Shown here: positions 14,581 through 23,624 of the stretch, piece by piece
How the letters are laid out: each line of letters starts with the position of its first letter
How positions within the stretch are numbered: position 1 is the stretch's first letter
Source: Halochromatium glycolicum
Lineage (GTDB): Bacteria > Pseudomonadota > Gammaproteobacteria > Chromatiales > Chromatiaceae
Direction: 5' to 3'
Assembly: GCF_016584085.1 (NCBI RefSeq)
Contig: NZ_NRSJ01000023.1
Location: forward strand, 1-64,000
Length of the DNA stretch: 64,000 nucleotides
Made by a program: the position numbers and the translations under genes
Notes under the pieces: generated by a model
The model's database searches: none
What the model was told of the DNA's origin: nothing
What the model saw: only the letters and a program-made list of their open reading frames with translations

Positions 14581-17224
14581 GCTTTGCTCCAGGAGTTGCG
14601 AGTTTATGCAATAAATGCCGGATTCTCTGGGCGAGCACACTGATGTTGGGTTCGGACAGGATCGTAAAGTGGTCGCCGGGAATGGGTACGACCTCAAGCC
14701 TGTCTGATAATGCGGACCAACCTAGACCTGGATCACGCATCAGGGGCTGCGGCGCCTCGGTCGCCCGCAACAAGACCATGCTGCCTCGATAGGGGTTTGG
14801 TTGATGACGGCGACGGGCCTCGAAAAGGATATGCACCTTTTGCGGATCGAGCGTATCGGGGGACGCGCCGCGTTCAACCAAACGATCAAGCACCTGCTGA
14901 GCTGAATTAAGATCCTTCTCTGGACTGAAGAGAGCACTGTGATCTTCTGCCTTGGCCAAGACATCGATCAGCATCACCAAAGCGACATCCGCGCCACGGC
15001 CCTGACCCTCAAGCTGACGAGCCATCTCCTGTGCGAGCGCACCGCCCAGCGACCACCCAGCCATCACATACGGCCCCGATAGGTCTTGAGCATCAAGGGC
15101 CTCGATGTAGTGAGCCGCGAGTTCGGAGATCGTAACCACCGCCTCCGGGACGGTGGTTCCTAAGCGCAGGCCGACGATAGGGACATCGGCCTGAAGGCGA
15201 GCCAGCAGCGGCGCATAGACGAAAAGCTCCCCATCCAGTGCATGAACCAGGACGAGACAAGGGCCTTGGTGAGCCTGTCGCAACCAGACCACTTGCGGCC
15301 CTTCCTCAACAGGGGAGTTCGGGATCGCTTGAGGCGGTTTGATCGCAATCTCGGCCGCTAGGTCGCGAATCGTGACCCCCTCCAAAAAGCGCACAATGGA
15401 AACTCTGTATCCCAGGTCGCGTTCGATCACCCCCCGCAGTTCGATCGCCATGATCGAATCGAGTCCGAGGTTTCGCAGTGGCTCGCTTGGAGCGATCTCG
15501 GAAGCCCTAAAGCCGATAACACTGGCCACGCGTTCCCGCAGAAGGCGTTCGAGGTCACTTGCATCCTTGAACGTCACGGCGGCAGGCGGAACGCTGTCGG
15601 ACACGTCGATGGCTGAGGCCGTTTCACTCGGTGACTGATCAACATCCCCGAGCACGGCGTAACCGAAACCGCGGACCTCGATCAAGATTGTCCCATCCGG
15701 CGCAAGCATGTCGACATCACCGGCAACCGTTCGTCTCTGGTTTTGAGTAGGCCGAGTTGCGCCTTCCGCTCTGCGCATATGCGCCCAAATCACGGGTCCA
15801 AGCTCGGCAAGCTCACGGTGCGACGTAAACCCCGTCGGTAAGATCATGAAGCTCGCCTGATCCTCTTGACCTTCAAGCAGCGCGCGCCCGAAGAGTAAAG
15901 CCGGCAACATGAGGGCGTTATGGATCGCGATGGAACGCCCGCGCAGGATGCCCGCCGGTCGCTCATTCCAGCCACGCGGGACCTCGATGCGCGCCAGCGC
16001 CTCATTGGTGCCTAGCCAAACCTCACGGATGCCCTTGAAGGAAGGACCAAGCGTCGCGCCGAACCGTTCGGCTAATGCGTAAAAGCCCTGGCCATCCAGT
16101 CTTTCTGGGCAGCGCCCTCGAATCGCGTCGATCGGCGATCGAGGTTGTTCGTAGGCGACATCTGCTGGCATCGGCCTGATTTCACGCACGGCCTCCGCCA
16201 GTGTGGCGATGTACTTCAAGCGATCGCAGATCTCGCTCGTGGAAGGGCCGAAATCCAGCAGGGATGCGATTTCGTTGACACCGGCCTGCGCGAGTCGCTC
16301 AACAAAGCCAATAAGACGATCAGGCTGACCGATTAATGCGCGCGCGGCTGCAAACCGATCGACGAGGAAGCCGATGAACGCATCGACTTCGGAAGCGGGC
16401 AAGGCATCGATATTCGCTGTTCGACCGCGACTCGCGGCAAGCCCTTTCAGCAGTCCGGCGTTGGCACGCAGATAATTGCAGAGGGGCGCCCGTGCAGCAT
16501 CACGAGTCTGATCATGATCAGCACCGAGAAACGTATGCAGCATCAGAGTGACCCGCCCCGCCATCGGGTCATGGCCCGCGTCACCCCGAGCTCGGCGGTA
16601 GAGTGCGATTCGCTCCTTCAGACCAGACTCGTCCTGATCGAGCATGTGAGTCAGAAGATTCGCGCCAATGCGACCAGCCATTTCGAAGGTCGCCGGATTT
16701 CCAGCGGCAGTAACGGCTACCGGCAGCTGCGGTTGGACGGGCGTTGGGAAGATCCGAACAGCAACGCGTTGACCGTCACCCGCTGTCCGCTCTATCGTCT
16801 CACCCCGCCAGAGTTGGCGGACCGACTGAATCGCCGATTCGAGGTAGGCATGGCGTTTCGCGTAACGCTCAGGAAAGAAGCAGAAGTCCGCTGGTGTCCA
16901 ACCCGAGGCAAAGGCAGGCCGGACTCGTCCTTGGGATAGATTGTCGACCATCGAAAGCTCTTCAGCGACGCGCAACGGATCGTGCAGTGGTAGAACGAGG
17001 CTACCGGTACCGAGTGCGATTCGTGACGTTTCCCGGGCACAGGCGGCGAGCAGAACGAGAGGATTTGGGTAGAGACAACCGAGCGATGCGAAGTGCCGTT
17101 CTGGCACCCAAATTGCCGACAAACCGTGACTGTCGGCAAAACGAGCCGCGTGCAGCACGAGATCATATTTTCCTAACGAGGATGCCTCTTCGTCACTCGA
17201 AAAGAAAAACAGGCCAATGTCCAT
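14570..17224 (-). CDS. Luciferase-like monooxygenase / half-dehydratase / ACP / thioesterase megaprotein
   Basis: An 884-residue multidomain enzyme. Residues 1-345 are an FMN-dependent luciferase-like monooxygenase of the MupA/Atu3671 type found in PKS and NRPS systems (IGLFFFS start, WVPERHF, GTGSLVLPLHDPLRVAEE). Residues 370-540 resemble the second hot-dog half of a PKS dehydratase (GATLGPSFKGIREVWLGTNEALARI). The usual HPxxxD helix reads HNALMLP, lacking the catalytic Asp. Residues 555-625 are an ACP with Ser in LGLDSIMAIEL. Residues 640-884 are a type I thioesterase with nucleophile GWSLGG and a C-terminal GDHF His. It starts TGATG-coupled to the KS-AT gene upstream, whose C-terminus carries the matching first dehydratase half. 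The terminal thioesterase suggests this is where the chain is released. Confidence 0.9.
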   Translation of the reverse strand: MDIGLFFFSSDEEASSLGKYDLVLHAARFADSHGLSAIWVPERHFASLGCLYPNPLVLLAACARETSRIALGTGSLVLPLHDPLRVAEELSMVDNLSQGRVRPAFASGWTPADFCFFPERYAKRHAYLESAIQSVRQLWRGETIERTAGDGQRVAVRIFPTPVQPQLPVAVTAAGNPATFEMAGRIGANLLTHMLDQDESGLKERIALYRRARGDAGHDPMAGRVTLMLHTFLGADHDQTRDAARAPLCNYLRANAGLLKGLAASRGRTANIDALPASEVDAFIGFLVDRFAAARALIGQPDRLIGFVERLAQAGVNEIASLLDFGPSTSEICDRLKYIATLAEAVREIRPMPADVAYEQPRSPIDAIRGRCPERLDGQGFYALAERFGATLGPSFKGIREVWLGTNEALARIEVPRGWNERPAGILRGRSIAIHNALMLPALLFGRALLEGQEDQASFMILPTGFTSHRELAELGPVIWAHMRRAEGATRPTQNQRRTVAGDVDMLAPDGTILIEVRGFGYAVLGDVDQSPSETASAIDVSDSVPPAAVTFKDASDLERLLRERVASVIGFRASEIAPSEPLRNLGLDSIMAIELRGVIERDLGYRVSIVRFLEGVTIRDLAAEIAIKPPQAIPNSPVEEGPQVVWLRQAHQGPCLVLVHALDGELFVYAPLLARLQADVPIVGLRLGTTVPEAVVTISELAAHYIEALDAQDLSGPYVMAGWSLGGALAQEMARQLEGQGRGADVALVMLIDVLAKAEDHSALFSPEKDLNSAQQVLDRLVERGASPDTLDPQKVHILFEARRRHQPNPYRGSMVLLRATEAPQPLMRDPGLGWSALSDRLEVVPIPGDHFTILSEPNISVLAQRIRHLLHKLATPGAKHEP

Positions 17225-20200
17225 CAGTCGTGCCTGCTCAGGGCTTGTGGGTTTGGTTCGACCGGCGATTCAAAGCGAACACGCCCTTGAGCATGACATG
17301 TCCAGTCACCTCCCTCGGCGTCGCGGCTGTGAACCCGAAAGCCTGCAGCTTTGAAGCCGCTCCGTGCATCGGTAACGGGTTCGCTCGCCTCGAGATCAAG
17401 CGATACTCGAACAGCACGCCGCCGCTCAGGCGGAAAGAAAAAGATCGCCTGATAGACGACATCCTCAAGCCAGTGCTCGACCGATCCGAAAGCGTCATGG
17501 ATCAGTGATCGAACCATCTCGGTGTAAGTGACGCCTGGCGCAAATGGATTCCCGTCGAGCCGATGTTCATCGGTTCCGCGCAATTGCGTCTCATCCAGCA
17601 CGTACTCCCGCACTAGGAGTCGATTCACATCCTGTGTGCGCTCTTCTTCGCTGAGGTTGAAGGACTGACGATCATAAGGTGTGTGGACCAACTCCACTGG
17701 CCGGGCTGGGCGGGTGGATCGGTAATGATGCCAATCGATCGCGACACCGACTCCATGCAGCTCACTGAGCATATGGCACAAGGTGCGCCCTTTGTCATCA
17801 ACGCCTGGAGTATCCATCGCCGCCAGGAGAGGCGGGAGGGGACGGCCCTGAGCGCAGGCACGGACGAATGACAACAAAACAGGGCGGGGCCCGATCTCAA
17901 TGATTGCATCGACGTCGGCGCCGAGGAGCGTATCCACCACCCCGGCAAAACGCACGGGAGCAACTGCCTGGCGTCCCCAGTAGTCAGGCTCAAGCGACCG
18001 GGTACGCGCAGCATCGACTCCGCTGATGAAGTCAATGCGTGCCGAGCGATGTTCGACTCTCTTGGCGGCCGAGACGATCGGACCACAAGCAGACTGCATC
18101 AACGGCGAATGGAAAGGATGACTGACGACAAGTGATCGCACCGAGCACCCGGCAGCGGTCAGTTGACGCTCAAGCGTGTCAATGGCAGCGCTTGCCCCGG
18201 AGAGCACCAAACGGCGTGGTCCATTGATGGCCGCGATACTGACTTCGTTTGCGAAGTCTTGGATCGCTGCGATGGCGGTCGCCTGATCAGTGTTGACATC
18301 GATCATACGACCGACCGCATGCGTTTGCTCCATCGCAAGCGCGCGAGCAGCGACGAGTCTGAGACCGGCCTCAAGCTCGAATAGCCCCGCTGCATAGGCT
18401 GCCGCGAACTCACCAACGGAGTGTCCGGCAACAATGTCGGGGCGTACTCCCCAAGCCGCGAGAAGGTCAACCAGCGCGCACTCCAAGGCATAGAGGGCAG
18501 GTTGTGTCCACAGCGTTCGATCGATCAATCCCGCTGATCGACCATCCATGACTGCGGTGAGCTCGGTACTGTCCCAGGCCTGCGTTTCCAGCGCATGAGT
18601 CGTGCGAAGGACATCCTGGCAATGCTCCAGCGTTTGCCGAAAGCGCGGCTCAGTGGCAAACAAATCGGACCCCATTCCGGCATATTGACTACCCTGGCCG
18701 GTGAAGAGAAAAGCGATGCGTGGCCGCTGACCACCAGCACGTCGCCGTGGAGCTGTCGTCAAGCCCTGTATGATGTCGGGGAGCGTATTCCCGCTGATCG
18801 ATACGCGATAGGGTAGATGAGAGCGACCGGTCTGGGTCGTCCGAGCCAGACCGGGAATATCAAGATCGGGGTGACTGCCGAGGTAGCGCACTGTCTCCGT
18901 GACCAACTGTTCCAGCGCTTCACGGGAGCCGGCGGAAAGGCAAATCACATGATGGTTCCCCTCCGTTGGCCTGTCCGCGTCTTTAATCCCGGCTCCCCGG
19001 GGCGCCTCTTCGATAACCGCGCAGGCGTTCGAGCCGGCCATCCCAAAGGCCGAGACAAGGGCGCGTCGAGTTGAACGCGGGGCATCGTCACGGGCGTTCT
19101 CTCGAGGCCATGGTCGGTGCGTAGTGACCAACTCTAGCCCGAGCGCCTCCCAATCGACCCGCTGTGTTGGCGCTCCGAATGCTGGCTGAGGCGGAAAAAT
19201 CTCCTTTTCGAGAGCCAATACAACCTTAATGATCCCTGCCACCCCCGCTGCTGCCTCGAGGTGCCCGATATTGGCTTTAACCGAGCCAACGCCTAAAGGT
19301 CCGGCATGACCACGTGCTTTTCCAAACACCTCGCCAAGCGCGCGCAACTCGATTGGATCACCAAGCGGTGTGCCCGTCCCGTGCGCCTCGACGAAGTCGA
19401 TTTCATCAGGGGCGAGACGGGCGTTAGCAAGAGCACTGCGCAACAGGTCGGTTTGCGCGTCCCCGTTAGGAATGGTCAATCCACCCGACGCACCGCCGTG
19501 ACCGATGGCGGTCCCGCGAACGATGGCGACGATGCGATCGTTATCCTTCTGTGCATCCGATAAGCGCTTGAGGACGATCATCGCACCACCCTCACCGCGG
19601 CCGAAGCCATCGGCTGTCGCTGCAAATGCCTTGGACCGGCCATCCGGAGCTAACGCCCCTGATTTACGGAGAAACACCGTCACCTCGGGGGACAGGATTC
19701 GCTGTATCCCCCCAACCAGCGCGAGGGTTGACTCGCCGTTCCGTAAACTGAGTATGGCCTGATGGAGCGCGACCAGTGACGCCGAACAAGCGGTATCAAT
19801 GGCGAGATTCGGACCTTGGAGGTCGAAGACATGGGAGATACGGCCAGCCGCAAAGGCGAATCCATTGCCGGTGCCGTCATAGACGTCGATCTTCTCTGGC
19901 GGCTCTCGGAAGACACGCAATGCATGATCGTTCTGGCCGATCCCGAGGAACACGCCCGTGCGCGAGCCGCGGAGAGACTCTGGAGCGATTGCGGCGGATT
20001 CTAGCGCTTCCCAGGCGAGCTCGAGCAGCATGCGTTGCTGCGGGTCCATTCTTCGCGCCTCTCTGAGGGAAAGGCCGAAAAACCTCGGATCAAAACGATC
20101 GTATTCGAGGTCAAGGAGGCCTGCGAACCGCGGGCTCGGAAGGACCGATGGATCGATACGCTCGGCGGGGATCTCACGGATTGCATGGGCACCTGCTTGG

Positions 20201-20379
20201 AGCATCGAATCAAACCCCCGAAGTCCCGGAGGCCCCGGAAAACGGCAGGCTATACCAGTGATTGCGATTGGCTCAAAACGCAGGCGGTGAACCTCCTCGA
20301 GTTTGCTCCGGGCAGCAGCGAGTACTGCGGAGACGCGAGCCTCATCTGGCATGCTCGAGGTTGTGCCAGCGGTCGTCAT
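17224..20379 (-). CDS. Polyketide synthase: KS-AT-N-terminal half of dehydratase
   Basis: A type I PKS of 1051 residues. The ketosynthase at about 35-460 has Cys in DTACSASLVAL and both His in EAHGTGTPLGDP and NIGHLEAAAG. The acyltransferase at about 545-850 has FTGQGSQYAGMG, nucleophile GHSVGEF and a SHPFHSPLM motif, the HxFH form typical of malonyl-CoA selection. The C-terminal 130 residues look like the first hot-dog half of a dehydratase, with HRLDGNPFAPG fitting HxxxGxxxxPG. The protein then stops and the second half is found in the next gene after a monooxygenase. No ketoreductase, enoylreductase or ACP is present. The ATG overlaps the stop of the upstream KS-ACP gene (20376-20379). Confidence 0.94.
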   Translation of the reverse strand: MTTAGTTSSMPDEARVSAVLAAARSKLEEVHRLRFEPIAITGIACRFPGPPGLRGFDSMLQAGAHAIREIPAERIDPSVLPSPRFAGLLDLEYDRFDPRFFGLSLREARRMDPQQRMLLELAWEALESAAIAPESLRGSRTGVFLGIGQNDHALRVFREPPEKIDVYDGTGNGFAFAAGRISHVFDLQGPNLAIDTACSASLVALHQAILSLRNGESTLALVGGIQRILSPEVTVFLRKSGALAPDGRSKAFAATADGFGRGEGGAMIVLKRLSDAQKDNDRIVAIVRGTAIGHGGASGGLTIPNGDAQTDLLRSALANARLAPDEIDFVEAHGTGTPLGDPIELRALGEVFGKARGHAGPLGVGSVKANIGHLEAAAGVAGIIKVVLALEKEIFPPQPAFGAPTQRVDWEALGLELVTTHRPWPRENARDDAPRSTRRALVSAFGMAGSNACAVIEEAPRGAGIKDADRPTEGNHHVICLSAGSREALEQLVTETVRYLGSHPDLDIPGLARTTQTGRSHLPYRVSISGNTLPDIIQGLTTAPRRRAGGQRPRIAFLFTGQGSQYAGMGSDLFATEPRFRQTLEHCQDVLRTTHALETQAWDSTELTAVMDGRSAGLIDRTLWTQPALYALECALVDLLAAWGVRPDIVAGHSVGEFAAAYAAGLFELEAGLRLVAARALAMEQTHAVGRMIDVNTDQATAIAAIQDFANEVSIAAINGPRRLVLSGASAAIDTLERQLTAAGCSVRSLVVSHPFHSPLMQSACGPIVSAAKRVEHRSARIDFISGVDAARTRSLEPDYWGRQAVAPVRFAGVVDTLLGADVDAIIEIGPRPVLLSFVRACAQGRPLPPLLAAMDTPGVDDKGRTLCHMLSELHGVGVAIDWHHYRSTRPARPVELVHTPYDRQSFNLSEEERTQDVNRLLVREYVLDETQLRGTDEHRLDGNPFAPGVTYTEMVRSLIHDAFGSVEHWLEDVVYQAIFFFPPERRRAVRVSLDLEASEPVTDARSGFKAAGFRVHSRDAEGGDWTCHAQGRVRFESPVEPNPQALSRHD

Positions 20380-22889
20380 TGCAGTTCACGCAAGAGTTGC
20401 TCGATGCTCTCGAGATCATCCTTCGATGCAGTTGGTACTTCAGAAGAGGAGGATGTACATTGCGATGGTGCTTGGCTGGATGACATCGGTGCGGACCACC
20501 TCAGAACACGTTCGGCAAGAAACGTCATCAAACGACGAACGGTGGGACCCTCTATCGCTGCCGTTTCGGGGATGGAACACGCGAGATCCTGCTCAAGCTG
20601 CGCTTGGAGCTCGACTGCAATCATTGAATCCATGCCCATATCGAAGAAACTCCGATCCGGATCAATCTCGTCGACAGTAAGATCGAGGCATTCGGCAACC
20701 CGTTGCCGAAGGAGCGCCTCCAGCCGTTCAAACGCGTTAGGGGCTGCCCTGGGCGGGTCGCAGTCCGCGCTTGTTTCAAGGGCACATCCTTGCGTTGCTT
20801 GGTGTCTTGATGCGTTTGCAACGCGATCACTTCCCGCACTGCCTGCCCAAAAAGAAGCGCCCATTCGGCTGAAGCCGAGAATGGGCCCTCGAATAAAGCG
20901 GCTGTCTTGGCCGATCTCCAAGCCGGCGAGGTCAACCCCAACGCCTTTCACATGCAGTTCGCCGACCTGCATCAGAAACTGAGCGCGCAATGCACTCGCA
21001 TCCTGATGGGGACCAAGCCTCAGATCAATAACAAGGCCGCTTACGGAGTCCGTCGGTGCTGCTGCATCCGCGGGAAGGCCTAGTATCTCGGTCAAGTGCG
21101 GCGCCCATCGGTGGAGCTTTTCGGAGACAATGAGGTGTGCCGGGCGGACACCGAGACTTAGCCAGATGCTGGAAAGCGTCAGCTCAGTTGTGAGCGCATC
21201 CTTGAGAGCGGCCTCCAAGTTGCCAGGTAGGCACGCCCGCAATCGCCCCCATTCGCTGTGAACATCGAGTCCGCCGGTAAGGCATGCGAGATCCTGCGCG
21301 GCGATGCCGGTCATTTCGCCAAAGAAGCGGAAAATGACCGTTGGATCTTCACCAAGCCGTACCTTCTCCGGCCCAATGATGCCTCGAATCGAGGACCTGC
21401 GTTCTGGTTTGGCGACTTGCTCTAAGGCAAGACTCGCCTCTTCTCTTGAACGCGCAACAATGGCGCTCCTGTACTCGAGCTTCGCGCGTCCTAAGTTCAA
21501 AGTCCGGGCAATATCGACTAAGCGAGCATCGGTCTCGCTGATGAATGCACCCCAGATTCCGGCTATCTCTCGCAGCGATGCATCGCTGCTGGCATGAAGA
21601 CAGAGGAGACAAGGCACATCGTTGGCGTCTGGATGCGAATCGTCTGACAGTGGACGGGCGCATTCGTCGACGGTTGGGCCACGTAGGATGACATGGGCAT
21701 TGGTACCCCCGAAGCCGAACGAACTGACACCTGCAATCATCGGGTCCGTTTCAGGAAATTTGATTGCGGCACGCGCAGGAGTGATGCGCAGGGCTTCGAA
21801 CGGGATGAGCGGATTCGGTGCTTCGATGTGCAGGGTCGGCGGCACATGGCGACGTGCAACAACCAGAGCGGCCTTGACCAGACCTGCTAGTCCTGCGGCA
21901 GCTTCAAGGTGACCAAGATTCGACTTAGCGCTACCGATCGGCAGCGGCTCAGATCGAGTGCTTGTTTCCAAGGCCTTACCAAGCGCCTTGATCTCGATCG
22001 GATCACCGATTCGCGTCCCGGTGCCGTGACACTCGACATAATCGATATCGGTCGGCGTGAGCCCAGCATTTGCCAAGGCGGCTTGAACCACTGCGGTCTG
22101 CGCATGGGGATTGGGCGCCGTCAGACCCGCAGAGCGTCCATCCTGGCCGATCGCCGACCCCAGGATGACGGCATGGATGGGCTCACGCTCGGTGAGCGCG
22201 ATGCTCAACGGTCGCAGCAGAACTGCTGCCGCGCCCTCGCTGCGAACATAACCGTCCGCTCGCGCATCGAATGCCTTGCAAAGACCGTCAGAGGCAATAA
22301 AGCCCGCAGCGGCAAACGACTCAGTGAGTGCCTTGTTGAGGACCAGATTGACCCCGGCTACGAGTGCAGCCGTGATGTCGCCGCAGCGAATTCCTTGGCA
22401 GGCAAGTTGCAGGGCAACGAGCGACGATGAACAGGCCGTGTCAACGGCGAGACTTGGTCCACGCAGGTCAAGACAGTAGGAGATTCGGTTGGCCGCAATC
22501 GAGGGCGCGGTGCCAGTTGGACTGAAGGCCGCGGGATCGCTTCCTAAGAGTCCTAATCCGTAGTCCGTCGTCGAGATCCCGACGTAGACGCCGGTTGCGG
22601 AGCCTTGCAGGCTCTCCGGTCCCATCGCCCCGTCCTCAAGTGCTTCCCAGACAACCTCAAGCAGGAGCCTATGCTGAGGATCAATTCCGCGCGCCTCGCG
22701 AGGTGAGATGCCAAAGAATTGAGGATCGAAACGATCGATATCCGGAAGAAACCCGCCATGACCGAAGGGTGTGCTCCCTGTGGTACAGCGTCCCTGGATG
22801 AGCAAATCCCAAAGTTCATCAGGATTGGCTGCTCCCGGAAACCTCAATCCAATTCCGGTAATTGCAATCTCGCTGGAGCTGTCGCGCAT
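20376..22889 (-). CDS. Polyketide synthase: KS-(vestigial AT)-ACP
   Basis: An 837-residue first gene of the operon. The ketosynthase (about 5-420) has Cys in DTACSSSLVAL, and His in ECHGTGTRIGDP and NLGHLEAAAG, so it should be active. Residues 430-700 contain only traces of an acyltransferase (ELTLSSIWLSLGVRPAHLIVS aligns with the helix before GHSxG), but the GHSxG nucleophile and GQGxQ motif are missing, so the module must be served in trans. An ACP follows with Ser in DMGMDSMIAVEL. The last residues (DDLESIEQLLREL) look like a C-terminal docking helix. No promoter could be identified with confidence upstream. Third-position A/T is higher than in genes outside the cluster. Confidence 0.92.
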   Translation of the reverse strand: MRDSSSEIAITGIGLRFPGAANPDELWDLLIQGRCTTGSTPFGHGGFLPDIDRFDPQFFGISPREARGIDPQHRLLLEVVWEALEDGAMGPESLQGSATGVYVGISTTDYGLGLLGSDPAAFSPTGTAPSIAANRISYCLDLRGPSLAVDTACSSSLVALQLACQGIRCGDITAALVAGVNLVLNKALTESFAAAGFIASDGLCKAFDARADGYVRSEGAAAVLLRPLSIALTEREPIHAVILGSAIGQDGRSAGLTAPNPHAQTAVVQAALANAGLTPTDIDYVECHGTGTRIGDPIEIKALGKALETSTRSEPLPIGSAKSNLGHLEAAAGLAGLVKAALVVARRHVPPTLHIEAPNPLIPFEALRITPARAAIKFPETDPMIAGVSSFGFGGTNAHVILRGPTVDECARPLSDDSHPDANDVPCLLCLHASSDASLREIAGIWGAFISETDARLVDIARTLNLGRAKLEYRSAIVARSREEASLALEQVAKPERRSSIRGIIGPEKVRLGEDPTVIFRFFGEMTGIAAQDLACLTGGLDVHSEWGRLRACLPGNLEAALKDALTTELTLSSIWLSLGVRPAHLIVSEKLHRWAPHLTEILGLPADAAAPTDSVSGLVIDLRLGPHQDASALRAQFLMQVGELHVKGVGVDLAGLEIGQDSRFIRGPILGFSRMGASFWAGSAGSDRVANASRHQATQGCALETSADCDPPRAAPNAFERLEALLRQRVAECLDLTVDEIDPDRSFFDMGMDSMIAVELQAQLEQDLACSIPETAAIEGPTVRRLMTFLAERVLRWSAPMSSSQAPSQCTSSSSEVPTASKDDLESIEQLLRELQ

Positions 22890-23017
22890 GATTGGTACCC
22901 GCCCCGAACGAGTCGATTGACGTCTTTCACTCTAATAACCAAGGAGGATAAACAGGTTTACCAAGGGCTTCCATAGATGATATCGACAGGAAGACCTCCG
23001 ACCTGTAAAGACTTGCA

Positions 23018-23505
23018 AACATAAACCGGTGTTGTTGATGATCGCGACCTTGATCGGCAGGCGGTACTTCACTGCCGTGGCGAAGTCGGCCATGCCCATC
23101 GAGAAGCCGCCGTCGCCGACAAAAGCCACCAATTGGCGCTCGGGATAGGCGACTTGGCCGCCAATGGAATAGGGCAGGCCCGGGGCCATGGTCGCCAGAT
23201 TGCCCGAGAGCGAATACATCTGCCCGGCCTTGACCGGGATTTGGCGCGCCCACCAGACGGCAATGGTGACGGAGTCGCAGGAGGCGATGGCATCGTCGCG
23301 CAGTCGTTTGCTGAGCTCCCAGGCGACGACCTGCGGCTTCATCAGCTTGCCCTGATGGGTGCCGCGCTTCTCCATCAGCGCCCACTGTGCTTGCCCGGGT
23401 ACTTGGCTTAGCCCAGGCGGCAAGGGCAGCGGCCTCCTCATGGCAAACCTGCACGAAGGAGATCGTTTTCTGGCGTTTGCGAAAGGCGTCTTGGATGCTC
23501 TTGTC
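23018..23505 (-). pseudogene. Thiamine-diphosphate enzyme (pyruvate oxidase/acetolactate synthase-like), internally deleted
   Basis: Two homologous pieces in different frames. Bases 23407-23505 encode AFRKRQKTISFVQVCHEE, typical of the N-terminal Glu-bearing helix of these enzymes. Bases 23018-23369 encode the cofactor-binding part, with MYSLSGNLATMAPGLPY and AFVGDGGFSMGMADFATA (the GDG...N motif), ending at AIINN. The middle of a normal protein of about 550 residues and everything after INN are gone. The sequence beyond the junctions is unrelated. It lies upstream of the PKS operon on the same strand and is not translated as one protein. An apparently intact relative sits at 43170-44804. Confidence 0.85.
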
Positions 23506-23624
23506 TACTGATAGCCGGCGAGATCCCTGTCGGGCAGGGCCGCTGTGCCTTTGCCGCCGAGCAGGGACAGCGCTTGGAGTTCTGAGCCGCCTCATACACG
23601 TCACCGCGTCATCGCCTCACCGTG

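Noticed and set aside
13200..14700. Calling the flavoprotein a geranylgeranyl reductase, a common family in phototrophs
   Set aside because: The WxWxIP motif and GDAGFFVDPLFSSGVH with GESLLP fit flavin halogenases better, and the gene is inside a PKS operon.
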